A DNA stretch of 64,000 nt from Phocoena phocoena (lineage: Eukaryota > Chordata > Mammalia > Artiodactyla > Phocoenidae), in NCBI RefSeq assembly GCF_963924675.1, contig NC_089226.1, positions 39,511,124 through 39,575,123 on the forward strand. The letters run 5' to 3'. Of this stretch, positions 45,250-56,645 are shown piece by piece (the first letter of the stretch is position 1; every line of letters starts with the position of its first letter). The notes below the pieces were generated by a model. That model was not told the DNA's origin. It was given only the letters and a program-made list of their open reading frames with translations, and made no database searches. The position numbers and the translations under genes are program-made.

Positions 45250-45880
45250 TTGCTATTGTATGTTTGGTCAGCAGTCAGTGCTGTGGAGCCAAAGGCTGGA
45301 CTGGGAATGTGGAAGTCACGGACGGACCAAGAGCTGAGAAACCCTCTGCAGTCTTGGTTGCAGCCTGAGGAGACTGGGCAGCTGGGGAAATCCCACCCCG
45401 AATTCTTAACAGGAAAGTTGTTGACAGAGATGATCTATCTTGGGTATGCCAAGCCCTCACTGTTCTTTACCCAGACCATTTTTCAGGCTTGTATCTTGAG
45501 GAATGGGATAATGTCTCCCTCTGGACAAAGAGGAAGCTTGCTTACCACACTCTATAAAAGCAGCGGCTGCCTCAAACTCAGTGATCTCCAGCTTTGATGC
45601 AAACCCACTGCGCGGACAGCATCCACCTGGGCCCCTCTGCATGACCCTGTGTGACGTGAGGGTGTGGAAAATGGATACCTACATGGTGCTCACACTGCTT
45701 TCTGTGCCACGAATAACAAAGTCCTTTGTCTCTGACTCAAGAGTGCCATGTCTTCTGCCAGCCTCCATGGAACAGAAATAGGCTAGCTTATTACCTGGGA
45801 AGTGGGGCAAAATCCCAGACCCAAACAGGAGGCTTTGGCAGCCTTCTGTATGGAAGGAGGGACTATGGAGAGTTGTCACT
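45250..45880. other. Unassigned stretch
   Basis: No gene is recognised. The plus frame running in from 44827 reads through the GGAA repeat and the MIR into this region, and is not a gene. Confidence 0.35.
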
Positions 45881-45890
45881 TAGAAATTCT

Positions 45891-46339
45891 TTTATTTTTA
45901 AATTTTTTATTGAAGTATAGTTGATTTACAATATTGTGTTAGTTTCAGGTGTACAGCAAAGTAATTCAGGGAATATATATATATATATACCTTTTTCAGA
46001 TAATTTTTCATTATAGGTTATTACAAGATATTGAATATAGTTCCCTGTGCTATACAGTAAATCCTTAATATTTATCAATTTTGTATATAGTGGTGTGTAT
46101 CTGTTAATCTCAAACTCCTAATTTATCCCTCCCCCCCTTTCCCTTTTGGTAACCATAAATTTGTTTTCTATGTCTGTGACCCTGTTTCTGCTTTGTAAAT
46201 AAATTCATTTGTATTATTTTTTAGATTCCACATATAGGTGATATCATATGATATTTTACTTAACGTGATAATCTCTAGGTCCATCCATGTTGCTACGAAC
46301 GGTATTATTTCATTCTTTTTTATAGCTGAATAATATTCC

Positions 46340-46376
<37 letters not shown>

Positions 46377-46564
46377 GCGTGTGCGTGTGTGTGTATGTAA
46401 ACCACACCTTCTTGACCCATTCATCTGTTGATGGAACATATGGTAATTCTATTTTTAGTTTTTTAAGGAACCTCCATAGTGTTCTCCGTAGTGGCTGAAC
46501 CAATCTACATTCCCACCAACAGTGTAAGAGGGTTCCCTTTTCTCCACACCCTCTCCAGCACTTA
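45891..46564 (-). mobile_element. L1 3' end with broken ORF2, antisense
   Basis: It carries the L1 3' UTR and the end of ORF2 on the minus strand. The minus frame at 46659-46168 shows LLHCWWECRLVQPL and MEYYSAIKKNEIIPFVATWM. Between IELPY and VPSTDEWV the usual ORF2 stretch of about 40 residues is missing, and a (CA)n run sits at TYTHTH. TAGAAATTCT at 45881-45890 and 46565-46574 is the target duplication. Confidence 0.92.
46342..46394 (+). repeat. (TG)n microsatellite in L1 ORF2
   Basis: TG repeats with GC interruptions arose inside the L1 ORF2 C-terminal coding region, where the usual sequence is only a short ACAC stretch. Confidence 0.95.
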
Positions 46565-46574
46565 TAGAAATTCT

Positions 46575-48425
46575 CGAAGTTGCATCTGACTATCAAACAC
46601 ACTAGGGGCAGGAGAACGCATTGAAATGTATCGACACTCCCGCCCTTCCCCACAAACATCCCCTTTGGCGTCAGCGCAGCCTTGGCTGAGGCCTCATGAG
46701 TCAGGCAGGCAGCTGAGTTGCATCAGGAGGCCTGCCACCCTGGCCTGCTTCTGGCTGTGTCCTAGATGGCACTGCTGGCCTTGGGGAGAGAGTGGGGTGA
46801 GCCTGCAACGCTTTATTGACTCTGAAGTGTACAGACTGTCCTGCCTCCTAGGAAAGGTCTGAGGCCAAGTGGCTCGACTTTTAAGAGATTTCAAAATTCT
46901 CTTATGTCACCGATCTTCAGCATTATTAAAGAAGAGCTGAAACTGAGAATTTGAAATCACAAACATCGAGGGTCTCCGGTTTTTATTTTATTAACCATTC
47001 TGTGTGCGTGTACTTTGCTGTTAGCCACCTGGAATCCTTGTGGGAAAGATGAAAGGTACAAACAAGCCAGCAAACAGACGTCAGAAAGGCAGAAAGCCCA
47101 CACTCAGATCTCCTGCGGGAGATGCTGGCCAAGTACAAAGGAAGTGAGAAAAAGGAGGGACGGAGATTTTCAGAACACAAAATTGACATGCTCTTTGAAA
47201 GCTGTGTATAAACAGAAGTTTTGTAAAACTCCCACTTGAAACACACAGCGAGGCGGAAGGGATCGTTCCTCATCTCAGGACTCTCCGGAGGCCCATGGCT
47301 ACTGTCAAGAAGGTGGAAATCTGAGGCATATCTATAGTCTTTAATGTTGATTCTTGTTTTTCAAAAAGGAAAGGAAATGAAAGGAACAAAGGGCAGGTTT
47401 AGCTGACAAGGAAGCCTGCAGAGGTGATACTATAGAAAGAGGGGCAGACTCTCTCATATTTGGAACCATCAGAGGTCTGACAATGGGGGTCTCCAGTGAC
47501 GACACACTGGGGTCCGGTTTTGAGATGTTTGGAAGGAGGCCATGCTGTGAATTCTCTATCCTCATTGTGGGCGTGAGAAGCCAGCTGCCTGGGCTGAGAC
47601 AGGAGCCTTACCTTACCTGTGCTTACCTTACTTGGGACCAGAAGGACCCAAGTTGCCAGTTTGGGCAACAGGAGAGATGTTTTGGTACCTAACCAGATCA
47701 CCAGAAGGACAGGAGCGCTCTGGGGCTGGGACGACAGGAACCAAGGGCAGGAACCCAGCCCAGAGGCTCCCAGTCACTCCTCTCTGCTATGCTCTCTCTC
47801 AACCGTGCTTCCAAAATGGAGAGTGCCTGTCCACCAGATGCCAGCTCTACCACCAGGGAGGGACTGCAGCCTGGCTCAAGCTGAAGAGGTCAGCATACAG
47901 GGGGATGCAGAGTGCAAGGGAGGACTGTGTACCTCCCTGTGTACAACCAGAGAGCTCTCTTCTTTCTCCTTGAACGCAAAAGCGGGTTTGCCTAGGAATG
48001 GAGGTCACAGGTGGTAAGATGCTGACAATCATAGGTGGCTCCTGCTTCCCCATCCGTAGCTCCTTTGTTAACCCAAAGCACAGGAGCCTAAATCCAGGGC
48101 CTCCCCCCATCACGGGAAACAGCTGTGTGGGCCCTGACTCAGTGCATCAGTTACAACCCTGGCTTTGGGACCAGCTCTCTGCACTTTGCAGCATCCATGA
48201 AGCAGCACGGTGTCTGCAAACTCCTCCCTCCCCGCCGCCACCTCATCTCATTGGTTGGCTTATCCCCTGCGCCCGGCTGGACAGATTGACCCCCCACATC
48301 CATCCCAACAAGGCTAGTAAAACAAGTTGCCCCCTGGCCCTCTGAAGAAAACAGTGCATGTCCCTGGACCATAAGAACTCACCGTCTACAAGTCAATCCC
48401 AAGGAGCCCTTGGCACCAGCCTCTA
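46575..48425. other. Unassigned stretch
   Basis: No gene or repeat is confidently recognised in about 1.85 kb. Frames near 47400-48345 of up to 132 codons overlap on both strands and lack clear exon signals. Confidence 0.35.
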
Positions 48426-48429
48426 CACT

Positions 48430-48680
48430 AAGAACAATAGCTGACATCCATCGTGTGCTTTCTCCAGGCCAAGGTCTACACTGGGTACTGTCCAGACATG
48501 TCTTATACTCCTGATGGGAATCTCTATGAGAAACAGACTGTATCCTCATGTTATAGATGAAGACACTGAGGCACTGAGAGGTTAAGTGACTGGCCCAGGC
48601 TCACACAGCTAGTAAATGGTAGAGCTGGTTTCCAGTTGACCAGTCTGACTCCAGAGAGGGGCCTTCCTAACCACTCCATG
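48430..48680 (-). repeat. MIR SINE relic, antisense
   Basis: CTGAGGCACTGAGAGGTTAA, CTGGCCCAGGCTCACACAGC and TAGTAAATGGTAGAGCTGGT are reversed MIR sequence. Confidence 0.85.
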
Positions 48681-48834
48681 GCTGGTGGTGCCCCTGAGAG
48701 GGGAGACCATTGGTTCATCTATTCATGACATCATGTTGCTGGTTGGGGAAGGGATTCATGGCAGGGAGGTGGGAGGCCCTTGGGGGTGATGCCCTCTCTA
48801 TGCAACATTAGTTAATGCCTTTAAGCCTAATAAC

Positions 48835-48930
48835 AGCAGCAACAATAATACCTGTCCCATAGGGTTATTGTGAATATTAGTTAATGCACAGAAAGCACTT
48901 AGCACAGAGCCTGGCACTTGGTAAGTGGCA
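48835..48930 (+). repeat. MIR SINE 3' part
   Basis: ATAATACCTGTCCCATAGGG, GTTATTGTGAATATTAGTTA and CAGAGCCTGGCACTTGGTAA are the MIR 3' half. Confidence 0.75.
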
Positions 48931-49189
48931 AGTGTCAGCTCTGCCTGCTTGGTAGTTGCACTGACGACCACAGGAAATGCTTGTCATCTGGCATCTATGA
49001 CTCAGACACAACACAAATTCAACTGGTCTGCAGATCTGCTGATTCAGTTTCCTATGCAGCTCATAATTCACCTGCCCTTCTTAGTGGTGACAACATTCCT
49101 GGGCAGAACAACGTCTTTGAATTAGTCTGTCTCCGTGCTTTCTCTCCCACGCCTGAAGCTGCAGCAGGGAGAGAACAAGAGACCTTGGG

Positions 49190-49385
49190 GTCATTAGACT
49201 TGCACACAGAATCCAGCTCCATCCCTTCTTGGTGTGTGATTTCAGGCAGACCTCTTAACATCTTCAAGCCTCAATTTCCTCATATATGAAATGGGCAGGA
49301 TAATACCTACCTCACAGGTAGAGGGGAGAGTAAGATGAGAAAATGTAGGTATAACTTAGGATACTGGGTCTGACATGTACCTCGT
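49190..49385 (+). repeat. MIR SINE relic
   Basis: GTGTGATTTCAGGCAGACCT, CTCAATTTCCTCATATATGA and GGCAGGATAATACCTACCTC fit the MIR order. Confidence 0.75.
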
Positions 49386-49389
49386 GTGA

Positions 49390-49750
49390 CAGACTTCATT
49401 TTCCAGAATGGTCACGGCAATAGTGATATCTCTAGTCCCTTGTGCTCTTTGCCTCTCCCCCCCCCCATATATATATGCCTTTGGCACCCTGAGCTACCAC
49501 ATAAGACGTCCAACCACCCTGAAGCTGCCACACTGGAGAGACCCTGGGAGAGACCACGGAGGGAGATGCCCCGGGACTCCCCACTCTTGTAGCTTCCATG
49601 CTTTTGAGCCACCTCAGCTGAGCCAAGCAGAGATGAAATACCACCCCCCACCACCCCAAGCCCTGCCCAAAGTGCGGTTTTGAGCAAAATAAATGGTTGT
49701 TTTATGCTGCTAGGTTTGGGAGCAATTGTGATATGGCCATAGAAACAGAA
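49390..49750 (+). repeat. MaLR-like LTR
   Basis: CCTTGTGCTCTTTGCCTCTC, GAGAGACCCTGGGAGAGACC, CCACCTCAGCTGAGCCAAGC and a late AATAAATGGTTGTTTTATGC fit a MaLR LTR with its AATAAA signal. Confidence 0.5.
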
Positions 49751-49799
49751 ACACCCAATGTCATTATTATCCCTTCTTCATGGTGTGGACTCAATACCC

Positions 49800-50285
49800 T
49801 TGGTTATCTTTCTATAAAACAGCATCTATTGGATCACAGTCCTGATTAAATATACTTTTGCCCACTCCCAACATCTATGGCCACAGGACAAGGGCCAGAA
49901 TCTTTGACACGGCAGCTCACGGACCTAGAGGACTGCCCAGACTCATCCCCACCAGCCCCTGCAGACCAGAGCCATGGTTTCCTGGGGACGCCCTGCCTCT
50001 GTGCCCACGGACCCCTCTGCCCTCTGACCTCAGCTCTGTCTCGTTTTCTCACTCATCCACGTTCAACTCACATGTCTCCTGCCTATTTCCCCACTTCTTT
50101 AGACCAACAGAACAACCTGTACAACCCGTGAGTTTGACATTTACTATACACGGTACTGTGGTCCCCTCTGGTCTTTTCACCCGGACTATAAGCTTGGGGG
50201 CGTGGGGCACGGAAGGCAGGTACAGCATCTTATTTATGTTTGCATCTCTCATCTAACACAATAAAGGATTGTTGAGCTGATGTGT
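49800..50285 (+). repeat. L2 LINE 3' UTR relic
   Basis: GGACAAGGGCCAGAATCTTT, GACTATAAGCTTGGGGGCGT and a GCATCTTATTTATGTTTGCA end agree with L2. Confidence 0.55.
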
Positions 50286-50289
50286 GTGT

Positions 50290-51490
50290 GTTCCCTTTAA
50301 GCGTGTTTCTCAGTGTGAATCACGCGTGATTTGGGATGCTTTATACATCCTCCACATATTGAGAAGCCTGAAGAATCAGCTGCTATATGTGGTCCCTACC
50401 AGACTGTGACGCGAGGTGTCTCTCCAACCCTGTTTCTCAAACGCAAAGGGGCCCTGCATCTGCCATCAGCTCTGTTATCCCCGGGAGAGGCCCCTGTCTG
50501 TTTTCATCTGCCATCTTGCTGCTGTGGCCATTCTCATCTCAGCACTGCTATAGTGTCATAGGTTTTGAGGCTGTCAAAGGAAGAGTCCTCAAGCATTGTT
50601 TGCTGTGATCCCACAGTCCTGGGCCCTACCTGCCTGGCTCTGACACTGGGAGAAATCCCAACCTCTGAGCCTGGAATTACGCCTTTATGATGTATCTCTT
50701 GGCTCCTTAGACGTATGAGTTAGATGTGAAGCTCTTCTCAGGTGATGGCCTGACCGACTCACATCACACCCATCACTTCTTGGTTTACTGATCCCCAGGC
50801 AGGAAAGGGGGCAGGGCTCCGAAAAGACCCGATGCCCACACAGCATCAGCACAGAGGGATCCCTCTGCCCAAAAAGCACTAAAAGGGCTGCAGGGGAGCC
50901 CAGCTCTAATCTGGCTCTGCTGGCACTTCACCACGACCTTGGGAAGGTGCTCCAGTTCTCTGTTCTCATTCTCTCAGCTGTGTAACCAGGAATCACACAG
51001 CCATCCCTAGGCAGCGCTAATAGCATGTAACTAAATAGCAGTAAAAGACACACTTAGGTTCTTTAGAAGAAATGCATTTTGCAGAGGGTGAGGATGTTAC
51101 TAAGTAGAGATGTCACATTTATCAGCCGTTCATTGGATGTCTGGTGTTACTCTACAGAGAGCAGATGTGGGTGGTGGTGTTTTTTTGTTACCAGAAGCCC
51201 TAACGAAATGCACTCCTCTCCAGATCACTGTGATGGTTTTGACTGAGAGGCACAGACGACTTGAGCAGTGGCTGGCTCTGCCTTTTCCGTTGATTACGTC
51301 TGTTTATGACTGATGTATGACGTCAGTTGCACATTCCTGGACAGCTGTGACATGTGCCCAAGCCTGAGTCTGTGAATTCTGTAGGAAAAGGGAGCAGTGA
51401 CGTGACAGCAGGAAAGAGATTTTTTATTTTTCAAGATATAAACTATTGACATCTAATTTTTAAAATATTATTATTACTACTATTATTATG
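50290..51490. other. Unassigned stretch
   Basis: No gene is recognised. A MIR-like piece may lie at 50905-51030. AT-rich TTATTATT units lie near 51465-51495, next to a SINE tail. Confidence 0.35.
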
Positions 51491-51496
51491 ATTATT

Positions 51497-51606
51497 TTGG
51501 CTGTACCGCACAGCTTGTGGGATTTTAGTCCCCTGACCAGGGATCGAACCCGGAACTTTGGCAATGAAAGCACAAAGTCCCAACCACTGGACTGCCAGGG
51601 AATTCC
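51497..51606 (-). mobile_element. Short CHRS-like tRNA SINE, antisense
   Basis: The + strand reads GGCTGTACCGCACAGCTTGT, then ACCAGGGATCGAACCCGGAA and CACTGGACTGCCAGGGAATT, the reverse of the copy type at 9674. The ATTATTATT tail lies to its left. Confidence 0.85.
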
Positions 51607-51659
51607 GCCCAAGTTTTTTTAAATAAATAAAGATACTGCTTATGGTTATTGCCTCCAAC

Positions 51660-51858
51660 TACCTCCCTTCCAGGTGAAATGGGATTGAGAGAGTAAATAG
51701 ACCAGCGAGAGAGGAGGGCAGGGAACATCACGGGCTCCTTTGCGGATCCCCTCTCCGTGGCTCTTCTGGAAAGGCTGGGACAGGACAGCTGATGGGCCCT
51801 GCTGGTGGCTGTGGAGCTCTTAGAGACAGAAGAAGGGGGAAAAGAAAGAATCTGAAGA
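51660..51858. other. Unassigned stretch
   Basis: No gene or repeat is recognised between the SINE and the L1 end. Confidence 0.3.
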
Positions 51859-51859
51859 A

Positions 51860-51970
51860 GACTGGATATATGCATATGTATAACTGAATTACTTAGCTGT
51901 ACACCTGAAACAAACACAACACTGTGAATCAACTATACTCCAACATAAAATAAAAATTAAATTAAAAATA
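51860..51970 (+). mobile_element. L1 3' end
   Basis: AACTGAATTACTTAGCTGTA, CACCTGAAACAAACACAACA and CTCCAACATAAAATAAAAAT form the L1 3' terminus with an A-rich tail. It is severely 5'-truncated. Confidence 0.88.
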
Positions 51971-51974
51971 CTTA

Positions 51975-52260
51975 ACACCGCCCCCCCAAAAAAAAGAAGG
52001 GGGAAAAGATTCAGCCTGGGTTCTCCCACTGGGTCCCGACTGTGAGACTGCCACATGCAAATGTTGGTGGAACCTCTGTTCTTCCCATATACCCCCCTCA
52101 CCCCAGCTAGGGACGGCGGCACGTGGCTGAGCCCAATGCTTGATTCCCAATTGCCGAGGGTGGTGGGGTCTTAACAGATCCGTCCAGGGATCTGGTGTAC
52201 CTGCCCCAACAAAGATAAGCAAGGAGCAATTTGTTTCCTGTACCCGCGACCTCAATTAGA
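51975..52260. other. Unassigned stretch
   Basis: No gene or repeat is recognised. Confidence 0.3.
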
Positions 52261-52264
52261 CTTA

Positions 52265-52490
52265 AACGCAGAGGCTGCAGGTTATAATGGGAAAATCTTG
52301 ACTTTTATGCACCCAAACCTAGGCTCACATGCCACCGGGCCACTCACCTGGGTAAGGGTGGACCTTGGGTCGTTTGCTGAACCTCTCCGAATCTCCCTGT
52401 ACTTGCTGTCCTGAAGACCCAGTGCAGTGACTGATGTAAAATGCCTGGCTCACAGTAGTTGGTCAGTTCACTTGAGTCTCCCCTCCTCTT
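52265..52490 (+). repeat. MIR SINE relic
   Basis: ACCTTGGGTCGTTTGCTGAA, CCTCTCCGAATCTCCCTGTA and GCCTGGCTCACAGTAGTTGG fit MIR. Confidence 0.65.
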
Positions 52491-52499
52491 CCTTCAGGG

Positions 52500-52610
52500 C
52501 TGTAATCACCAGAGCGATCTGTACCTCCTGGCTTCCCGCCCCCAGGATCTGACATGTGCTGGGCACATAATTAATTTTCAGTAATAACGTGATAAGTGAA
52601 TTGTGAACTG
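52500..52610 (+). repeat. L2 LINE 3' end
   Basis: CAGGATCTGACATGTGCTGG and GCACATAATTAATTTTCAGT resemble the L2 tail. Confidence 0.45.
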
Positions 52611-52614
52611 GGTT

Positions 52615-53115
52615 TCTGTTTACAGGCTATTCCCAAAGCTAAATATTTGTAAAAATCTGATAGACACTCTGTGAAATGAAAATGCCGGAGACAAGACAGG
52701 AATCAACATAATCAACATCACTGGACAAAGTCATACTGGCCTCGTGTTGAGCTGGATAACGTCAGGAAAACGTGTCCTTCTCTGGGCTGAAGCCTAGGAC
52801 ATTGGATGGAAAATGAGCCTGTCGGTTAGAGCTGGCCGGTTTTCTGGATAGAAGCAGGGCAGGCGAGGCTAGCCTGGGCCTGAACCATCAGCTGGGGCCA
52901 TGGCACTGTCAAGTCCTTGGGGTCCCAATGTCATCGTGCTTGGACAGGCCAATGGAAATGTTACGACGTCCTGGAGGAACGTGGGGACGGCGTTTGGCCA
53001 AGCTTGACACAAATTGTAAGTTTGGGCCTCTTTCTTAGCAGTTAGCTCTCCCTTAACTGCTGGGAAAATGCTGTAGGGAAGCTGGTGGGGGCAGCAACGG
53101 AGCATGGACTTCAAT
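52615..53115. other. Unassigned stretch
   Basis: No gene or repeat is recognised. Confidence 0.35.
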
Positions 53116-53119
53116 CAAC

Positions 53120-53400
53120 TCCCCTCTTCCGTACAAAGGAACACTGTACAGCCACCAAAGACAAGAAGATAGACCTATATATGCGGGTAGAGAAATCTGC
53201 CTGTGATCCATTATTGAGTGAAAAAGAATTTTGTGTGAAATAGCATGGTCTTATTTTTAAATTAATATTCATTCTCACATCTGTATACCTACCTATTTGG
53301 TTGTATACAACTGTTCACGGTGGTGACTTACAGGGATTTAGAGCTTCTAATTTGTACACTTCCATATCATGGGATTGTTCTTTTTATAACAAACATGGAT
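53120..53400 (+). repeat. Old L1 3' region
   Basis: AAGGAACACTGTACAGCCAC, GATAGACCTATATATGCGGG and TTATTGAGTGAAAAAGAATT resemble the 3' end of an old L1 (L1M). A SINE interrupts the sequence at its right end. Confidence 0.5.
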
Positions 53401-53416
53401 TACTTGCATCATTTTT

Positions 53417-53615
53417 TTTTTTCCCGGTACACGGGCCTCTCACCGTTGTGGCCTCTCCCGTTGCGGAGCACAGGCTCCGGACGCTCAGGCTCAGCGCCCA
53501 TGGCTCACGGGCCCAGCCGCTCCGAGGCATGTGGGATCTTCCCGGACCGGGGCACGAGCCCGTGTCCCCTGCATCGGCAGGCGGACTCCCAACCACTGCG
53601 CCACCAGGGAAGCCC
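53417..53615 (-). mobile_element. CHR-type tRNA-derived SINE, antisense
   Basis: The + strand runs from a T run and CCCGGTACACGGGCCTCTCA to CACTGCGCCACCAGGGAAGC, the reverse of the CHR consensus. The 16-base TACTTGCATCATTTTT is exact at 53401-53416 and 53616-53631 as target duplication. Confidence 0.95.
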
Positions 53616-53639
53616 TACTTGCATCATTTTTAAGTTGCA

Positions 53640-54145
53640 TTTTACTCTGGTTTCTTCTGCCGGTTTCCCTGAAAACAGTCGCTGAACACATGCAAGCCGC
53701 TTGGGAGAATTCACATTCGGTTCAAATCTTTATGAGTATCTGCTCTGGCTACAGGACAGGGCTCCTACCCCAGATGGACGAGCTGACGACAGACACTCCT
53801 GCATGCAGTTCACCGTAACAGGAGGTGGACTGAGGCTGGGAGGTGCCACGATGCTCAGAGCCGTCCTGTGTGGAGGGCCTACCACGGGCAGGCACTTTCC
53901 AATTCTTCCCCCATGAAATCCTCAGGGTTGACTCATTCGGTCAACACGTGCTCGAGCCCCTATAGAGTGTCATGAAACGTACTAGGGCCCGATTCATATT
54001 AGTGGAGAAACAGACACGGTACCACCCCCATGTCATCTTACAGGTGAGACGTTCTGAGAAGTTCAGCAACTTTCTCGAGGTGCTTCAGCTACTGATGGAG
54101 CAAGGCCGATGCATGTTGACCCTTGGGGTCTGGATCGCCTCCCTG
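53640..54145. other. MIR-like and unassigned sequence
   Basis: CTTACAGGTGAGACGTTCTG with CAGCAACTTTCTCGAGGTGC (54037-54085) reads like reversed MIR. The rest is unassigned. Confidence 0.35.
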
Positions 54146-54149
54146 ACGG

Positions 54150-54960
54150 AAGAGACATTGGAACTCCACTTTAAAGGACGAGTAGGACTTGGACAGACAG
54201 AGAGCGGGGCTCTGAGCCAAGGGCTGGAATGGAAACACACAGAGCAGATTCGGGGCATGGAAGTGGCGGCGGGGTGACTAGAGGGCCGGAGAGGGAGGGA
54301 AGTGGTGGGAAACCAGCCTGGGGCCTGGGCTGAGGCCGAGGATTATGGAGCATGAAGGCTTTATCAGCAGTTTGGACGTTCTCATGAAGGCCACTGGGAG
54401 CTCATAATTCTGTTGTGGTTCCCCTTGAGGGGGTGATGTGATCAGACTTTAACAGCTTGAGGGGACCAGTGTGGCCTGGAGTCTCTGGAGCTAGTCTGCC
54501 AGGTCTGGATCCCAGCCCTGCCATCCACAAGCTCTAGAATTTGGGGCAAGGGACTTAAGTTCTCTGCCTCTTAGTTTCTCCTCCAGTAAAATGGGGATCT
54601 AATAACAGTGCCGGCCTCACAGTGACCGTAAGAATCCAATGTCCTAAGGTAGGAGTGGCTCACAGGAGCGTGGGTTTGCATAATGACGATAAGTAAACGC
54701 CGACCATTCCTCGTCTCTCTGGTGTCCGTGTCAGGGATGCAGTGGCTGCAGTGGGAGGCAGGAGGATCCTGAAATTGTCCAAGTGAGAGATGAGGTCTGG
54801 AGCTAAGGCCGTGAGGATGGAGAGAATGAAAGGAGAGAAACAACATGGGAAGGTGGAGTGCGTAGCCAGGAACAGGGGACAGGAGGGAGCAGCCCCGATG
54901 CCCAGCAGAGGTGACGGAGAGGATGGCACGGCGAGCAGAGCACAGAGGTGGAAGGGAAGG
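54150..54960 (-). repeat. L2 LINE 3' relic, antisense, with MIR
   Basis: GGTGATGTGATCAGACTTTA, CCAGTGTGGCCTGGAGTCTC and CAAGTGAGAGATGAGGTCTG are the reverse of the L2 3' UTR. A MIR relic in + orientation occupies about 54480-54650 (CTCTGCCTCTTAGTTTCTCC, AAATGGGGATCTAATAACAG). Confidence 0.55.
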
Positions 54961-55324
54961 CGCCAGGTCTGGACCAGGACTGGGGAGACCCACACAGAGA
55001 TGTCTGTCAGGGACAATCCAGGACTCATCTGACCGGAAAAAAAAAAAGGCACTTCCGTTTTACCCTCAGCATCTCTGGACCGCAGTTCTGTGGGCTCAGG
55101 TTGTGCCTGAGGAAAAACAAGAGTGGGACCCCAGCCCGAAAGTGGGCCCTGCGACCACATCTACCTTGGGTCCCTTCTCTCTGGTGCCGCCCCCCCAAGT
55201 GTACCTACGTCAGTACACAGTCAAGCCGCTCTACATGAAGTCTTCATCTTGCAAAGAGACCGGAGGCTTGGATCAAGCCTGTCCATCTACACAGGCCTTC
55301 TGCTGGAAATACGTTTCTGAAAAG

Positions 55325-55405
55325 AGCCATTTGCCTATCGATTCTCTCTATAAAGTGTTTTTTTTTTTTTCAACTAGCCACTTGCCTACCAATTCTCTCT
55401 ATAAC
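55325..55405 (+). repeat. Imperfect 30-base direct repeat
   Basis: The block AGCCATTTGCCTATCG... at 55325-55354 recurs at 55376-55405 with about 26 of 30 bases identical. A T run separates the two, giving a 51-base period. Confidence 0.85.
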
Positions 55406-55514
55406 TATTAAAACCAAAAAACAAGCAAACAAACCATTAAAAATAAAAGCCACTAAAGTCAAAGGCCACGATGCAGTACAGGAGAGAAGGATGGGGACTT
55501 AAAGCAAGCCGGCC

Positions 55515-55650
55515 TGCGACACGCACTACACTTCTCGTGAGCCTACTTCCTCATCTGAAACTCAGGGATGAAGATGCCTTCACCTACCTTGGAGGTTGTT
55601 AAGGTGAAGCAGTATTCCAAAGCCAACTCAATAAATGTTAGGTCCTTCCT
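55515..55650 (+). repeat. MIR SINE 3' part
   Basis: TACTTCCTCATCTGAAACTC, GAGGTTGTTAAGGTGAAGCA and CTCAATAAATGTTAGG agree with MIR. Confidence 0.6.
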
Positions 55651-56489
55651 CCCTCAAACAGTCAGAGGGCTGAAACCAGTCAGGATGTAAAGTTCCGTGG
55701 TATGTTTCCAACACTAGGACTAAGGTTCACATTATTTTACTCCAAATTACCCAGCTACATAGCCTGTGAGCCCTGTATTCTCTGTTTTCACATCAGGAAC
55801 TTGGGAAGAGTCACCCTTTGATAGAAATCCACACCACATGGGAAGGGTCTCCTTCTGGGCCGCATAAGGGGAGAGTTCTGAGGGAGACAGACTCGCTAAG
55901 AGAGAACGTCTACCTGCCAAGAACAGGGCAGGTAAAGGAAGCACATCGCAGACATGGCTGTACCTGATAAAAGGGCCACAGAAACAGGAAAACGGCAACA
56001 TTCTTTAAAGACCTAAAGCTCCTTTTATTTCATCACCGAGCTTTGTATATTTTAAGAAAGGAATTTCAGAACTCCTGATTTATTTCACACCTGGGGCGTA
56101 ACTCCTGATTACAGTGAGCCCAGGCAATCTAAAAGGCATTGCTCCCATTCCCCGCAGTGCAGAGGCCCCAGCCCAGGATCCAGGACAGAGGCCTGGGCAC
56201 CTCCCACGAGTGGCAAGCACGGAGTCAGGGCAGGGAGATGGCAGAGGTGGATGCCAGCTCAGAAGGGTCCTCATCCGAGCCCTGAGGCATGCGGGGCCTC
56301 CAGCTCTCTTTCCGTAGTAGTCCCGGGAGGTGGAGGCTGGGGAGCTGCCCAGTTTGCCCTTTACTCTCATGAGTCACATCTGCACACGTGCAGGGATCTG
56401 GGGGTCCCTGCAGAGAATTCCTTTGGGTAGAAGGCAGGACAGGTCAGAACCCAAGCTCCCAGCCCCTACCCACCTTTCACTGCAAGTGC

Positions 56490-56645
56490 ACAGGCTCCTG
56501 GTCAGGTAGATCTTGGTTCAAATCCTGCCATCGTTCGCACGTTACTTGCCCAAGGTTGTTTCAGCCTCAGTTTCCTTGTCTTTAAAATGGGGATGCCCAG
56601 GTTGTTGTGAGGACTGAAGACGGTAATGCGTGCAAACCACACCGG
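56490..56645 (+). repeat. MIR SINE relic
   Basis: GATCTTGGTTCAAATCCTGC, CTCAGTTTCCTTGTCTTTAA and GTTGTTGTGAGGACTGAAGA are MIR segments. Confidence 0.8.

Noticed and set aside
44827..45597. 256-codon plus-strand frame, the longest in the window
   Set aside because: It begins in AT-rich sequence, reads through the GGAA array (Lys/Glu/Gly/Arg repeat) and a MIR, and has no domain or splice support.
54660..55411. Frames of 140-166 codons on both strands
   Set aside because: They overlap each other and an antisense L2 relic, and have no splice context.
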